From Thuidium tamariscinum (Eukaryota; Streptophyta; Bryopsida; Hypnales; Thuidiaceae), in the NCBI GenBank assembly GCA_947034885.2, contig OX344749.2, positions 33,847,182 through 33,911,181 on the forward strand: a DNA stretch of 64,000 nt, read 5' to 3'. The notes below the pieces were generated by a model. It had not been told where the DNA came from and made no database searches. It saw nothing but the letters and a program-made list of their open reading frames with translations. Position numbers and translations under genes: made by a program. Below are positions 1 to 12,091 of this stretch, one piece after another (the stretch's first letter is position 1; every line of letters starts with the position of its first letter).

Positions 1-155
1 TGTAATAGGAACAATTTCAGATCTCTCATCTCGGCCACGAGCTGTGATATTTCAGGGTCCTTGTCACCTTGACAGATTTTAACCTCGGTTTTGCAGGCAG
101 GTGTCTGAGTGATCTTCGTAATCATAGGTGCAATTGCTGCTAACACCACCGGAGC

Positions 156-1178
156 CTACACTATGCTAGTTAAATTCAACTCCTTACGTTGGGCTAATGA
201 AAGAGCTACTTCGAACGATGATGGATCCTTCCAAGCTACAATCTCTTGAATCGCCAGCTTCAAACCACCTATGAAGCTTCGTAACGCCAAAGCGTCGATG
301 CTGCTTAAGTTTGCGGCAATACTCTCAGGGCTTTTCTGGCAAATTTCTCCATTGGCAGCAACTGTGCGATTTAAGCTTCTTTGAATTCGGGACTGTAACT
401 CTCTCACTCGCTCACTGAATTGACGCACTGACTCCTCCGGGTTTTGCCTCAACAAGCTTAGTGTGCCTAGCAAACTTTGATAACTCTCCTGTTCTTGGAA
501 CTCAGCTATTAACACACCAGTCAAAGCTTTCCAAGTTGCTTTGGTAATGGGTATCTGTCGATCATACCAGAATGAAGTGGTGTCGTTCAGGTGTATCGGT
601 AATAACTCCAACCAGATGTCCTCTGTTCGGTCTCCATTTGCCATACAAGCGCGCTTGTATTGCTTTAAGAAACGTTCCGGATCTTCCTTTTCTTTCCCGG
701 CAAATACTGGAATCGCCACCATGGTTCCTCCTAACGATCGCTTCTTTGGGCAAATGATTACTTTTAGTTGATCTAACTCCTTGTTAACTTCATGCATTTC
801 AGTTACCCGCCGATTCACGAAGTTATTCTTCAACCGGAATTATTTGTCTTCCCTTCTGCGATTTAATCAGAGCTCCTGAAATAAGAAAGGAGGTTCCGCG
901 TACCAACCTTCTTCCGCAAAGAATCGGGGATCCATTTCATCGTAACTGCCTGGCGCATTCACTTCTGTAGTATCTGTCACCAGCGCGCTTCTCACGGTGT
1001 CCACATTCTCGACTTCGCTAATCTCGCTCACGTCATCCTCAATGTCGTCATTGCGTAGTGTCTCCGAATTGTCCTCGAGATTATGCTGTTCGGTTAATCT
1101 CGCCTGAGTACCATTCTCTGCTGGTGCCCGCAACAGCGCTGCTGGTTCGGCAATCAATTCGAGCAGCTCAATAACCAC
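156..1178 (-). pseudogene. Retrotransposon gag-like coding region with in-frame stops
   Basis: Two open segments (1178-867 and 833-156) lie in the same frame, separated by a TGA at 869-867 and a TAA at 842-840. The first segment is about 100 residues, acidic and low in complexity. The second, about 225 residues, reads like a plant retrotransposon gag (capsid) domain: a motif FAGKEKEDPERFLKQYK, then WLELLPIHLNDTTSFWYD, then a segment on FQEQESYQSLLGTLSLL and RQFSERVRELQSRI. This is the usual layout of the retrotransposon gag family. Neither segment begins with ATG and the upstream frame closes soon after, so translation would need a start further upstream or the copy is dead. I favour a dead copy. 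Confidence 0.7.
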
Positions 1179-1299
1179 ATTTGACGTCGATCCTGTTCCC
1201 GATCAAGAAAAACACATTTCATTAATTGTTGAAATTTCGTTTACTCACTCGGCTCTCACCCTCATCGACAGTCCTCTCTCAGCAAAATATTCTACCTGA

Positions 1300-1318
1300 G
1301 GTCCCGGCAACGGAACCA
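1300..1318 (-). other. Retrotransposon primer-binding site, tRNA-Asp-like
   Basis: The minus strand reads TGGTTCCGTTGCCGGGACC directly inside the LTR. Many plant Ty3/Gypsy elements carry TGGCGCCGTTGCCGGGGA here, complementary to the 3' end of tRNA-Asp. This site differs at a few acceptor-stem positions, so the exact primer tRNA is uncertain. Confidence 0.6.
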
Positions 1319-1321
1319 AGA

Positions 1322-1607
1322 TGATCGCATATAAAATATTTCAGACATGCAAAACCCAACTTCGAGATCACATGATCATGAACCTTTATTATTGAAAGTA
1401 TATCGATTGTACATGGCACCACTGGCCCAGTTGCCTTCCTGCCAGGCTGCTATATCTCTCACTCTCACTCCTTAACTGTTAGTTTGTTATCTAACCGTGT
1501 GAAGTTCATGGCAGTCTCTGTTCACATGTGAGAGAGTAAGAACAGGGCTATCGAGTTTACTCCAGACATGAGTTCACACCCGAGCTTAGTCGATTGTGAT
1601 TCCAACA
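1322..1607 (-). repeat. 5' LTR, about 286 bp
   Basis: On the minus strand the LTR starts TGTTGGAATCACAATCG at 1607 and ends TGCGATCA at 1322, giving the usual TG...CA ends. The inner end lies three bases from the primer-binding site, as expected for a 5' LTR. The bases just outside the outer end (1608-1612, CTCTG) would be one copy of the target duplication, but the partner is outside the window. Boundaries come from end motifs and spacing, not from comparison with a second LTR. Confidence 0.7.
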
Positions 1608-1849
1608 CTCTGGGGCAATATTTATCGGTATCAGTACGTACTCAAAATCGCTATGTTGCTAAATTCAACAAGCAAGTCAATTTGGGATTAATAAAATTTG
1701 GCATAAAATTTTAGATGGAATCTTTTAAAAATTGTATGCTTACAAGCTCAGGGCTTACAAGTTCATAAGCTCATGCTCATAGAATAGCAATTCTACTTGG
1801 TATTGTGTCATTTTGTGGGTCAAAGTTTGAAACAAATGTAAAAACTCAT

Positions 1850-2560
1850 CCTTGCAACTACATATGTTGGGAGATTTTAAATATTTTTTTTTGGGTAAGT
1901 CTTTTGAATTTGAAATTTAGCCCACTTAGTATTGATATAGAGATGATCTTATGAAAAAAAAATTTAATGGTAAATAGGCAATTTTTTAGCACTTGGGAGG
2001 GTGTCAAAGTTGGCAATATTGAAAACTTTCTTAGAACTACACATGTTGGGAGATTTTGAATTTATTTTTCTATGTAAGTCTTTTGAACTTGAAAGTTTTT
2101 CCACATATTAAAAACATAGAGATGATCTCACAAAAAAAAAATTCATGGTATGAAACCAATTTTTCAGTGCTTGGGAGGGTGTCAGAGTTGGCAATTGTGA
2201 AAAGTTTCTCAAAATTATATATGTTGGTAGATTTCAAATATCTTTTTTTGTATTAATCTTTTGACTCTAAATTTTTTTACACATATTAAAAACATAGAGT
2301 TTATTTCATGGAAAAATTTCATGGAAAAAAAGAAATTCAATCCTCCGAAGGTGTGAAAGTTGAAAGTAGTGAAATTTTTTTCACAACTACATATATTGGT
2401 AGGTTTTGAATACATCTTTTTTGTGCAAATCTTTTGACCTTGAATTTTGGTACATATATTATTAACTTAGAATTGATCTTGTACAAAAAACTTCATGGTA
2501 AAATACCAATTTTTTAGTTCTCAAGAGGCTGTCAAAGTTGGTAGCACTAAAATTTCTTTC
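1850..2560. repeat. Decayed tandem repeat, period about 172-179 bp, four copies
   Basis: The phrase GTTGG(G/T)AG(A/G)TTTT recurs at about 1866, 2045, 2223 and 2395. Each is followed by a T-rich run, a TCTTTTGA word, CACATATTAAAAACATAGAG-like text, an A-run, CATGGTA and GTGTCA(A/G)AGTTG. Spacings are 179, 178 and 172 bp. Copies have drifted by roughly a fifth to a quarter by eye. The period is nucleosome-sized, as in many plant satellites, but four copies do not make a satellite block. Confidence 0.75.
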
Positions 2561-5109
2561 ACTCCAAATTCGAAAACGCCATTTTGCTTGGTACCCCATT
2601 GTACTTTGTTGTGCTTGTAAAGTAATTGTAGAATGAAAGATAGGATTACAAAGTATAATAGATTTCAAATTCAAAATAAATGCGAGATATTCACTATCTA
2701 ATATTCATTTCAAAAGCCAATGTAAACAAATATGTACTCTCGGGAATCTACCATGTCAATATGTGGGTGCAAAAACCTAAATTTTCCTTCAAAGCAATTG
2801 CAATTCAAGCGTAAGAAATGACTACAACTGTACAATGGTTGTCATTTACCCAACTATCCTACATTAATTGTCAAGAGTACCAATAGGTGGACTGAAAAGA
2901 CTTGTAAGTTGTTGTACACTTATGTAATGAATTCTATTAATAGAATTTTAAGATTTCTACAATTTGTAGATTTTTACAATCTATAGCTTTTTACATTCCT
3001 TAGAAACCTAAAAACATTTAAAATCTAAAATTTTTAAAAGCTATGTAATTTTAAAAGCTATTGTAATGTTTTTCAAAACAAGTAAAATCTATTAAATATT
3101 ACGGAGTAATATTTCAACTTTTGAAATCTAATTCAAAAGCTAGATTTGAAATTTTAAAATCTACAAATAATTAAATTAAGAAGTTTGAAATTTATAAATC
3201 TATAAAATCTATAAAATCTATGTAGTTGTAAATGCTACATAGACAACTACATCAAAAGAATATATCAATGAAGTTTCAACTAGGTTATTGGATGAGGAAC
3301 AACCCATTTACTATATTATAAAAACTCATGTTTTTGGTGTTGTTTCCAAAAGGCATATCTTGTTTCTTGAGATGTTACATGTTAAGTAGTGAACCTCGGT
3401 GGAAGTACGAAATTGAAGTGATGTTATAGAAAACATGTGTAGCTAAGTTGAAGAAGAAGTAGGTGTCATCATAGAAGAACATGTTTGTAGTCATGTTCAA
3501 AAAAACAACTTCATGTTTTTACGTAATATCTCAAAAAATATAGATTGCCACATTGACAAGCAAACACATTTTGATTACAAGTAAGTTATTAAAGATTATT
3601 ATAGTTTGTAGTAAAAGATTGACCATGTGTGGAAAATTTAGTGAAAGGAGAAAGGGAAACCATATGGCATGCTTTGCAAAAAATGGGAAATAGATGGATG
3701 TGAAAAGAGATGGTTTTTATACAAGTGGGGTGGTAGGAAGAGAAACAATCCATACGGGATATATAAAACAAATGAATTGTGTTCAATGTAAAATGTTTAA
3801 AACAACATGATCTAGATGCTTAAAACAACATCAAGATGTCCAAAACAACATCTACACACTTGAAATGACATCAACATGTACAATGGTCAAGTTGCCATAT
3901 TCTATTTTTTTCCATATTTTTTGTCTTACTATGGATAAAGAAATACAATCTCTACCCTTTATTCTCATTAACTTTCAATGAAGTAATCCTTCATTTTGCC
4001 ATCAAAAATTTCTCTTAATGTTAGATGGTAAATTTCCTTCAATTCTTGTTAAATTCAACAATTTTTTTTTCTTTTATTTGATTTTTAAATTTATTTTAAA
4101 TATTTATCTTTTGTTCATCTTGCCTTATGCATAGGGAATGCATCAATTGATGTTTCAAAAAATGTTTAATTTGACATCTCAAAAAGTATCATCAAAATTT
4201 TTAAATGACACAAAAGTGTATTGGCAAGGTTTGCCATGTGACCATAATTTGAGGGCCTAGGTCAAAAATGAAAGGGTCTACATCACTTTTTCTCTTGGAT
4301 CCATGTCATGACCTCAAGTAGAAAAAGGTTGGATGAAAAAAAAGTTCGTATAGCATTGCCCACCTAAAAACAATTTAAGTGAAGCTCACCACTTGTCCAT
4401 GTGTCACACATTACAGAGGTTGTAAGACCTCATTTCATTGGACATTATAAAAAACAAGGGTGAAATCAAGATGTTCTTTGAGATTTTAGCATGTTTTTTT
4501 ACTCATCTATTCAATCATGACGGATTTTAGGTGACATCAATATTGATCCCTCTCCTATCAAAGAAAACATAGGCATGTGTTTTTTCACAAGTTTTAAAAA
4601 AACGTAGGTTTTTAATAGTGATTAGAAGGGATTTGAAAGCATTGCAAGATTGCAAGCTCCTAGACTATGGGGACTCTAGGAAAATTGTGCCACATCAATA
4701 GTTTGATGTAGCATAGAAAGTGTCATGTCAAATAATTAATTATTTAATTACTTTTTAAATATATTTTTTGAAAAAACATTTTTTAAATCAATTTTCAAAT
4801 TTTTATTACTTTTTGAAATTTATGAAAACTAAATTTAATTTAATTTTTTGAAAAGTTCAAAAGGTCAGACACCAAAGGCTAGATTGTAGTTTGTAGATAA
4901 CATTGAAAACAACCCTAAAATGGCCCTTTCTTGCCCTCAAATTTCTTCTAATGCCATTGTCTATTGCAACTACAATTCTAACAGAAACTACAATTCTTCA
5001 AATTAGTACTAGTTGCAAATATCTTGAGCAACTAAAAAAAGTTATCCTGTGTAGTTACAAAACCTTTATTTTCTTTTAGTATATAATTGTTTGTGGTATA
5101 AAAAAAAAC
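2561..5109. other. AT-rich spacer without a supportable gene
   Basis: No open frame here has coding character. A weak run of about four 22-23-bp units built on AAAACAACAT lies near 3794-3880. At 4930-4953 the sequence TGCCCTCAAATTTCTTCTAA matches the right end of the MITE found complete at 54515-54802. A possible decayed left end is near 4243, but the interior does not clearly match, so I list it only as a fragment. Confidence 0.6.
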
Positions 5110-5210
5110 ACTATTTTGAGCTTGATTAATTCACCTTATCCACCTTTCCTAGAGAATTTGGAGCCTCAGATTGCAAATATGAATCCAAAATTTGCAGATT
5201 TTATCATGCG
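5110..5210 (+). repeat. Dispersed repeat fragment, pair of 31490-31590
   Basis: The stretch starting ATTAATTCACC and running through GAGAATTTGGAGCC and ATTGCAAATATGAA aligns without long gaps to 31496-31590 at roughly 75% identity by eye. Both copies can be read as similar short peptides, but each frame is short and embedded in AT-rich DNA, so I treat it as a dispersed repeat rather than a gene. Confidence 0.6.
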
Positions 5211-5575
5211 CAAAAAAAAAAAAATTTCAGCGTTTTCCCGAGGGGCCGAGTTCAAGCGCTCTACCTTAACAACATTCATTATCCTCTGGTTGAGCGGTCG
5301 GGGGTTAAGGATGACGTTGCGCTAATCTCTACTGCGCAAAGCAGAGTTGGAAAGGAGTGTAACTGAAATCGTCTTTTGATCCTGTCGCCCCTTTCACTCC
5401 GTTGTTCTTTCGACATTGCAGAATTGGATGTGGCCACTTTGGTTGATGTGCCCTCATCCGACACCAGGCTGCCAATTGTAGGGCCAACTTTATCTCAATT
5501 GAAGCGGCGACAAACAGAATTCCTTGGCCAGCAGATGAAGAGTTTCATGTGAGATTTGGGAGTGAGCTTACGAAG
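5211..5575 (+). other. Upstream region and probable 5' leader of the FTSHI3-type gene
   Basis: Base composition rises from the AT-rich spacer to about half GC over this stretch, as expected near a gene start. I see no convincing TATA box and cannot place the transcription start. A short upstream ATG at 5547 is followed at once by TGA in its own frame. Confidence 0.35.
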
Positions 5576-8500
5576 ATGGCGATGGCGGTGGTGGGCTCGC
5601 GGATGCTGCACCGCCTGGTTCCACTCGAGGTCGGAAATGCAACCACGAGATGGAGTTATTCGAGAAGTGGGAGCCTGAAATTGGGGTCGAAAGACTCGAA
5701 AGGGCTTCAAGGGCGACGCCACGTCTCGACTGCGGTGGCTGCAAACGCAGGGTTCTCAAACCAGGTTACGTTTCTTCTGATTAGGGTGTCTGCTTGGCGA
5801 AAATGAATAATGGAGGTTTGAAATGGAACAAGACCCGAATTGGGATTGAGCTTGAGATGGGTATCACAGACAATCAAAATGGTTTGCGGTGGGAAGTGGA
5901 TGTCTAGAAATTCTCAGGGAGAGCGTTTCGTTGCGTAGGTTTGCTTTTTACAGTATCCTGAATGTCAATCGGTTAGCACCCGTGCCTTGTGACGGGCAAT
6001 TTGAACGAAGCGTTCGGGATTCTTTGTTGGCTCTTAGAGTTTCTTGGTCAGCATTGGGAGGAGGATTTCATGGCCTGAGTATCGCAGGACTAGGCCTTGT
6101 CTCCTGGAAATCCAATGTGTCTGGCGTTTAGCTTTGCAATCGTTTATGAGTGTTTACTTTTAGAGTGTTATTTACTTCGCATGCTACTGATTCTGTGGTT
6201 TTCATTTGTCGCTGGGAGTTTAGTAGATTTGCGGACCCTGGTTTATCTGTAAGTGTCAAAGTTCAATGGTATCAATTCCTAGGGGAGCCGTCCTCGTAAA
6301 ATTTTTATTCAACCGAAGGACCGATTCTGGCCTTGTCAGAAACCTGCGTGCTCCACTCCGTAGGGTTTGTGATTTTTGAGCATCCACCAATCTACTGACG
6401 AGTCTCTCTTGCCTGTATGGCAACTGGTTTTCCATTGCTTGTAACCCTAGTTAGTAGAGGTGATGCCACAAGCAGTCTTGTGGCATGGGCCGTAGTGGAG
6501 TTGTCATCTTCTTCTTCTGCTGAGCCATTGTGTCTTGACGTTAGTTTTGGGGTATTTAAAGAAATCAGAAAGTCTTGAATACGATTGATTAATTGTTTCC
6601 TTTGTCAGCGACTTGAATTTAGGGTTTCACCAAGTCGCTGTTTTTATTAGACAATACAGGATGCCACTTCACTTCAGTGTGACGCATGTGAATCGCTGAC
6701 ATCGACTGAAGGATTTATGTGAAAAACCCATTATGGTGATTCTCATCATGTTGTGAAACTGCTGAATCGTCTTAAACCCTGAACCCTAGAGCTTAGCGAT
6801 TCTGAGCCCTTCTCGATGGTGAACATCGGCTATTTCGGGGGCAAGTTTATGTTTCACTGTGGCTTGTACCATGGAGGTTCAAGAAGAGAAGACCAATAGG
6901 AAAAATTAAACATACGTGTTATGAGCTTCTCTTAAATGGCGTTTCGGAGTATGCTGCACACATGCCACAATAGGATTGTAGCACACATCGACTTTTTAGG
7001 GCCAACTTTGACGTTCAGCTTTACTTGGTCACTATTCACTGGTGTAAAGAGGTTTGAGTGTAAAGGGATTCCTCCCCCGCATCCTGGCTTCAGGTCTTCT
7101 CAAATTGCAGCCACTAGAGAGCGAGTAGTGTTCATGATAACTTCAGAATGGCCATCTAGGCTATCACGGTTATCCTGTTTAGGGTTTAACAACAAAAGTC
7201 CCGAAGAAGGGGCCATTTCATTTGCGTTTGGGCCACCTCTAGGGGTTGATTCCATTGACGTTTGGTCTCTATAGATATGCTAAAACCCTCGTAGCCTTCC
7301 ATACCCTACGGAACGCTGGGTACTTCCAGCAGGTCTATATGCTACTGTCCCCATTTGACAAGTGAATCATTGGACCAAAGATTTTGACATGGCCATTGCA
7401 TTGGAATCCTCAGTAATTGATGAAAGGGTACAGAGGGTTGCAGGTTGGGAGATCTGTGGAACCAGGTAGATCACTACAGCACTGCAGCTTCACGTCAACA
7501 ACACAGGCTCCGCAGCAGCGAAGGAGGACAATCAGAGGAAGGCTTCACAGTAATAGCAAACACGCGTTGGCTGAAAAGGATCGACCAAACAAGGGCACTA
7601 AACCACCCAGGCGGAAGCTGCGGTTACGAGGCCGTTTCAGGCTGCTGTTACGCTACGTACGTCGCGGGCTATCCCCACCCAGAGGCTTTTCATGGAAGCC
7701 TATACTGCTAGCTGCTTTGGTGACATCTACATGTACTCTTGCTGCAGTTTTGTTACGCATCACTGCTGGGCCAGCTCCCCAAACCCTTCAGTATTCAGAT
7801 CTGATAGACCACATTCATGCTCGCACTGTCACTTCCGCTCTCTTTGAGGAAGGCTCCCAGCGACTTTTGTTCAATGTGCAACCTGAATCAGTTGTGGTGG
7901 AAGAGAGCCGAAGTGTAGAACAAGTGGGTGGAACAACTGAGGCCAGCTCCTCAGGGAAGAGTTTTCTTGACAAAGTCAAGGTGCCACCGAAAGGAGAGTG
8001 GCAATATGTGACACGTCGAGTAAGAAATGATGAGGCGTATTTACTGGGGCTCATGAGAGAGAAGGGCGTCCGGTACAGCTCGGCTCCCCAATCTGTCAGT
8101 GCTTCCTTACGATCTCTGCTTTTTACGGTTATATCGCTCTGGATTCCTCTCAGTCCTTTACTTTGGTTACTCCATCGACAAATTTCGGGAAATAACTCGT
8201 CAACTCAGAGGCGCCGGTCAAAGAGTCGGCTTGTCAACTTTAACGATGTTGCAGGAATCGATACTGCCAAAGCAGAGCTCACTGAGGTACACAATCCTCG
8301 CAATCCTGATACCTTGTTTTGAATTTACTTTCTTTTTATCTCAGATTTATGGTTTTAAATCTGATCAATTCGGTTCAACATATTATGAATTTTTTTGATA
8401 GAGTTGGTGTCAAGCATTATATCAAGCATTATATCACAAGAGTCTGAAGAACATTGCATGTGTTGATAAAAAGATCATTTAAATTGGACAAAGGAATGTC

Positions 8501-11426
8501 CCTACATGACATACTCAAAATTGCTACAAAAACATGGGCCCAATGTGGGCTTCTTGATCCTTTAGGAGTTAAAGGAATTTCATGCTTACCTTCGTGTTAC
8601 TTTTGTTCTTCCCTGTCGTGCTAGATTTTCTGTGCTTCGTGCTTTACTCAACTTTCTGTGCTTCCCTATCTTGTGTCGTGCAGATCGTGGCATGTCTCAG
8701 AGGCACGTCCAATTACGCCAGCCTGGGAGCGAAGCTTCCAAAAGGAGTCTTGTTGGTAGGACCTCCTGGAACAGGCAAAACTCTGCTTGCACGTGCTGTA
8801 GCTGGAGAAGCCGGTGTTCCATTTTTTGCAGCCTCGGCTAGTGAGTTCGTTGAAATGTTTGTCGGCAGGTTCGTAATCGGACACCTTCATATGACCTTAC
8901 TACTGTTGTCATAGGGGTTGGGCTCCATAGTTACTTCAAGAAAATTTACAAGCACTGCAGACACCATTTGTGAGAAACGATCTGCCTAACAGATCGTACC
9001 GATCGTGATATGCTTATCTTGCTTTATCATCTCCTGAAGGACCAAAGATTCGTGGTTTTGTAGTGACAAGTTTGATTGATCAAATTGTGAAAAATATAAT
9101 TCAGATTGGGTCCAACTTTGTATCACCAGAGCCAATGAGTAGCACTGCATGTGTTGGCCAAAATAAATAAAACTGAACAAATTGAAGTCCTCATTTGCCC
9201 TATTAGAACTGCTAGAAATCCGTGAGACCCAATTTGGGGCTTTTGGTCTTGTAGGGGTTAACTATTTTTAAGAGAAGGAAGATGTACTGGCAGTCTGTTA
9301 AACTTACACGCGGCATGCACGGGTCTTTATAGCAAGAACGATCCGAATATAGAAAATCGGATCTCTGGAGGGTGGTTATGTATGAATGATACCGTTGGTG
9401 GCCTTTCTTTAACTCACACTCCTCTTTCATAATAATTAAGTGAAGTCACGTCTGTACAGAACTAATGTTTTTTCTGACACTTTTGAACAGGGGAGCAGCA
9501 CGCATTCGTGAATTATTTGCAGAGGCTAAGAAGAGCACCCCTTCAATTGTGTTCATTGATGAACTGGATGCTGTGGGTGGTCGCCGAGGTCGTAGTTTCA
9601 ATGATGAAAGAGATCAGACGCTTAATCAGGTATTGTCCTCTTTTTAGATATAGGTCGGTTATTCAGTGAATTCGAGCCTTAGTGATGATGTTCAATTGTT
9701 CATTGGTAATGTTAACAAATGCTTGTAATGACAAGAAACTCAACTCAGCTACCTATAATCTGCCTTAGACTTAGTATGCAAAAATAGGTTTGTATATTTT
9801 TCTAGTTACTTTGTCAACAAATGCAGTTCCAGATCTTCTTCCTGTATAGTTCCATTAGACAGAGGCAAACAGGATGACATGGCTTGTATTGTCGCTACCC
9901 CTATGAGAGACTAACCCATGGGTGATAATATAGATTGTTATGAAAATTAGACGTGGTAAAAGCAGTGGTAGCATGTTAGGTGTCCTCATTCCAAAGATTG
10001 AATTTCTCATATCTAAGAGATTGGTGACATGCGATTATTGGGATAGTGGCATAGGTTTTTTGATCTTTTCAGGAATTGTACTGAGGATTATAGGGAAAGA
10101 GACATGAAAATTATACAATTTCTATTTGGGTGAGAAGCACTTGCGATAAGTCGAGTGATTGAATTTGCAATGCAATGTAGTGGGATTGAAGTTGTGCTCT
10201 GGCCCTTTCCAGTTGTTGACAGAAATGGATGGATTCGACTCCGAGACAGGAGTTATGGTAATTGCAGCTACAAATCGGCCAGAAGTGCTGGACCCTGCAC
10301 TTACCCGACCAGGGAGGATATCACGGAGAGTGAATGTGGAGGCGCCTGACTTTGAAGGGAGGCAGGAAGTGTTGGCTGTGCATATGCGTTCAACTCCAGT
10401 GGAAGGGGATGCAGTCACCTTACGCACAGCAGTGGCGTCCATCACACCCGGTTTCGTGGGGGCTGATCTTGCCAACGTGGTCAATGAAGCTGCCCTTCTT
10501 GCTGCACGACAGGGTATTTTTTTTTCAGCGTGTTTACCTTTTCGTTTTCATAATATGCGTTTTTCATTCTCTTCAGTGTCATCTATGAATAAATGCGTGA
10601 CCAACGTGAGGTGCTATAGAGTAAATGTACTTCATTGTTAAATAGTGTCCCTTATCTTGGGAACACCATCACGAGGTTTTTGAGTGAACAGTCACTCAAT
10701 CAGCATGTGGCCAACCAAAGATCCAAAGGTTACTGAATAGTGTTCCCGTTTTATTAATCAATAGGTACATTGATAAACCTACAAAATAGAGTATCATACT
10801 CTAAATTGGATAAATGTGTAGTTAAAAGACAAGATATTTGAAGACGCCCTTCATTAGATTGACAAAGTTCTTGATGTCAAGGTACGAAATTGTTGTAGTT
10901 TTCATGTTTGGATATTGTTACGTTAATGTTAGTGTGATGTTAGTGTCATTGCCATTAACTTGATATATCATTGGCAACTATTTAGTAAACATTCAACCAA
11001 CATGATTAACATTTTCATGAATTTAACGTTATGCTATCACTGAACTCATGTCCTATTTGATTAGCACTAACTTACCATTAATAACTTTGTGAATCTGAGG
11101 GAAGATCTTTTGAGATGTTACGAAGTGTCGAAAGGATGGGGTAGAGATCTCTATATTTGAGCTCATCTAAAAACGTGATTATTTATGACCATGGTTGATT
11201 CTGAATTGTCATGATTGGAGCAGGTCGTTCAGCTGTTTCCTTCGACGACTTCAAAGAGGCAGTCAATCGTGCGAAGTACGGGGTTGTCGAGAATAGGAAT
11301 GTCAGCAAGGCAGTTGGGAAGCAGCTGAATCAATGGTTTAACTGGGCTTCAAGGCCTCAAACGAGACAGTTGCGAGGGAATGCTGAGCCACCTGAAGGCT
11401 ACCGAGCTGTGCCATTTAACGGTTAG
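5576..11426 (+). CDS. FTSHI3: FTSHI3-type plastid AAA ATPase lacking the M41 protease domain (six exons)
   Basis: Exons by GT-AG joins that keep the frame: 5576-5764, 7444-8286, 8684-8868, 9491-9629, 10213-10513, 11224-11426, giving 619 residues. Residues 1-63 (exon 1) are rich in Ser, Arg and Ala with few acids, like a plastid transit peptide. Likely membrane helices are at about 148-168 and 285-306. The AAA domain starts near 328 (NFNDVAG), with Walker A GPPGTGKT at 370-377, Walker B VFIDE ending at 430, sensor 1 ATN at about 471-473, and second-region-of-homology arginines RPGR (484-487). The frame ends about 67 residues after ALLAARQ, so the M41 domain with HEXXH is absent. FtsHi proteins are inactive FtsH relatives, and Arabidopsis FTSHI3 is about 620 residues and similarly short. 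Related FtsHi proteins form an inner-envelope import motor; membership here is not shown. Exon 1 is inferred from phase and leader character. The alternative start is ATG 7420, which gives a protein with a shorter leader. Confidence 0.85.
8400..8580 (+). repeat. Intronic repeat copy in FTSHI3 intron 2
   Basis: The stretch containing TTGCATGTGTTGA, AATTGG.CAAA, CAAAATTGCTA, GGGCCCAATGTGGGCTTCTT and TTTAGGAGTTAA matches, in the same order, a stretch of intron 3 at 9060-9262. Both end in a GGAGTTAA or GGGGTTAA word, like the ends of TTAA-targeting elements elsewhere in the window. Divergence is high, so the copies are old. Confidence 0.55.
9060..9262 (+). repeat. Intronic repeat copy in FTSHI3 intron 3
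   Basis: This is the partner of 8400-8580: TGCATGTGTTGGCCAAAAT, AACTGCTAGAAAT, CCCAATTTGGGGCTTTT and GTAGGGGTTAAC occur in matching order. It is either a duplicated intron segment or two insertions of one short element. Confidence 0.55.
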
Positions 11427-12091
11427 CAAATTAGTTCAGTATCACCCAACCTACTGGTAATTCATCCCGCAGCCTCATTTATTCAGTACATTTCTTGAGG
11501 TTGACAGTACATTCCCTCGTACAAAAAAAATGGGTACTTAGGAAATTGTGGTCTGAATTTGACCAATTTAATTCTCCATTGACTGCACTCAAATATGTAA
11601 TGGTGCTTGGAGCAGATAGTTGCCCGATGTATTTCTATATCTACAATGTCTATGATTGGAATTATTTGCTGCATTATTGCTCTTCTTGAGCAAGACATCC
11701 GCTGTGTATGTACTTTCCCTGTGTGACAGGATCCTGGTGGGGTAACTGAGGCTATTTCCGCCTAAATTGCTCTCTCAACTTTTGCAGCAATGTTCCAAAG
11801 AAATATTGTTTCATTGGTGTCAAATAAATAATTTGTACAGTACAGCCATGAATGCCTCGAAAGGACATCGACAGCAGGTGATTGTTGAGGGATTCTTTGT
11901 TGCTTGGACGTCGGTTGGGAGAGGAAACGAGAAAGGTACCAGTCGCAGAAAAACTTATTCAATTTGGAACACATTTCGAACACATTGCAATGATTGAGAT
12001 CATGTACTTTGTGACAATTGTATTGTTCTGAATGAGGACAATTAGCAAAGATTTATTTAGCTCACTTAACCCTCTCTACTAGTTTTGTAAA
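11427..12091 (+). other. 3' region of the FTSHI3-type gene, no further gene seen
   Basis: Open frames here are short and shadow each other on both strands. A 3' UTR is expected but I could not pick a polyadenylation signal with confidence; AAATAAATAA occurs at about 11823. Confidence 0.4.

Larger units (their letters stand above)
1..1607 (-). mobile_element. 5' part of a Ty3/Gypsy-like LTR retrotransposon, cut by the window edge
   Basis: Read on the minus strand, the element has an LTR at 1322-1607, a tRNA-type primer-binding site three bases further in, and a gag-like coding region with stop codons down to 156. Pol would lie beyond position 1, so the superfamily call rests on the gag type and the primer-binding site only. 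The second LTR is not in the window. The in-frame stops in gag mean this copy cannot make an intact gag protein. Copia is the main alternative and cannot be excluded without pol. Confidence 0.75.

Noticed and set aside
10122-10484. 120-residue minus-strand frame opposite FTSHI3 exon 5
   Set aside because: It is the mirror of a well-supported AAA-domain exon.
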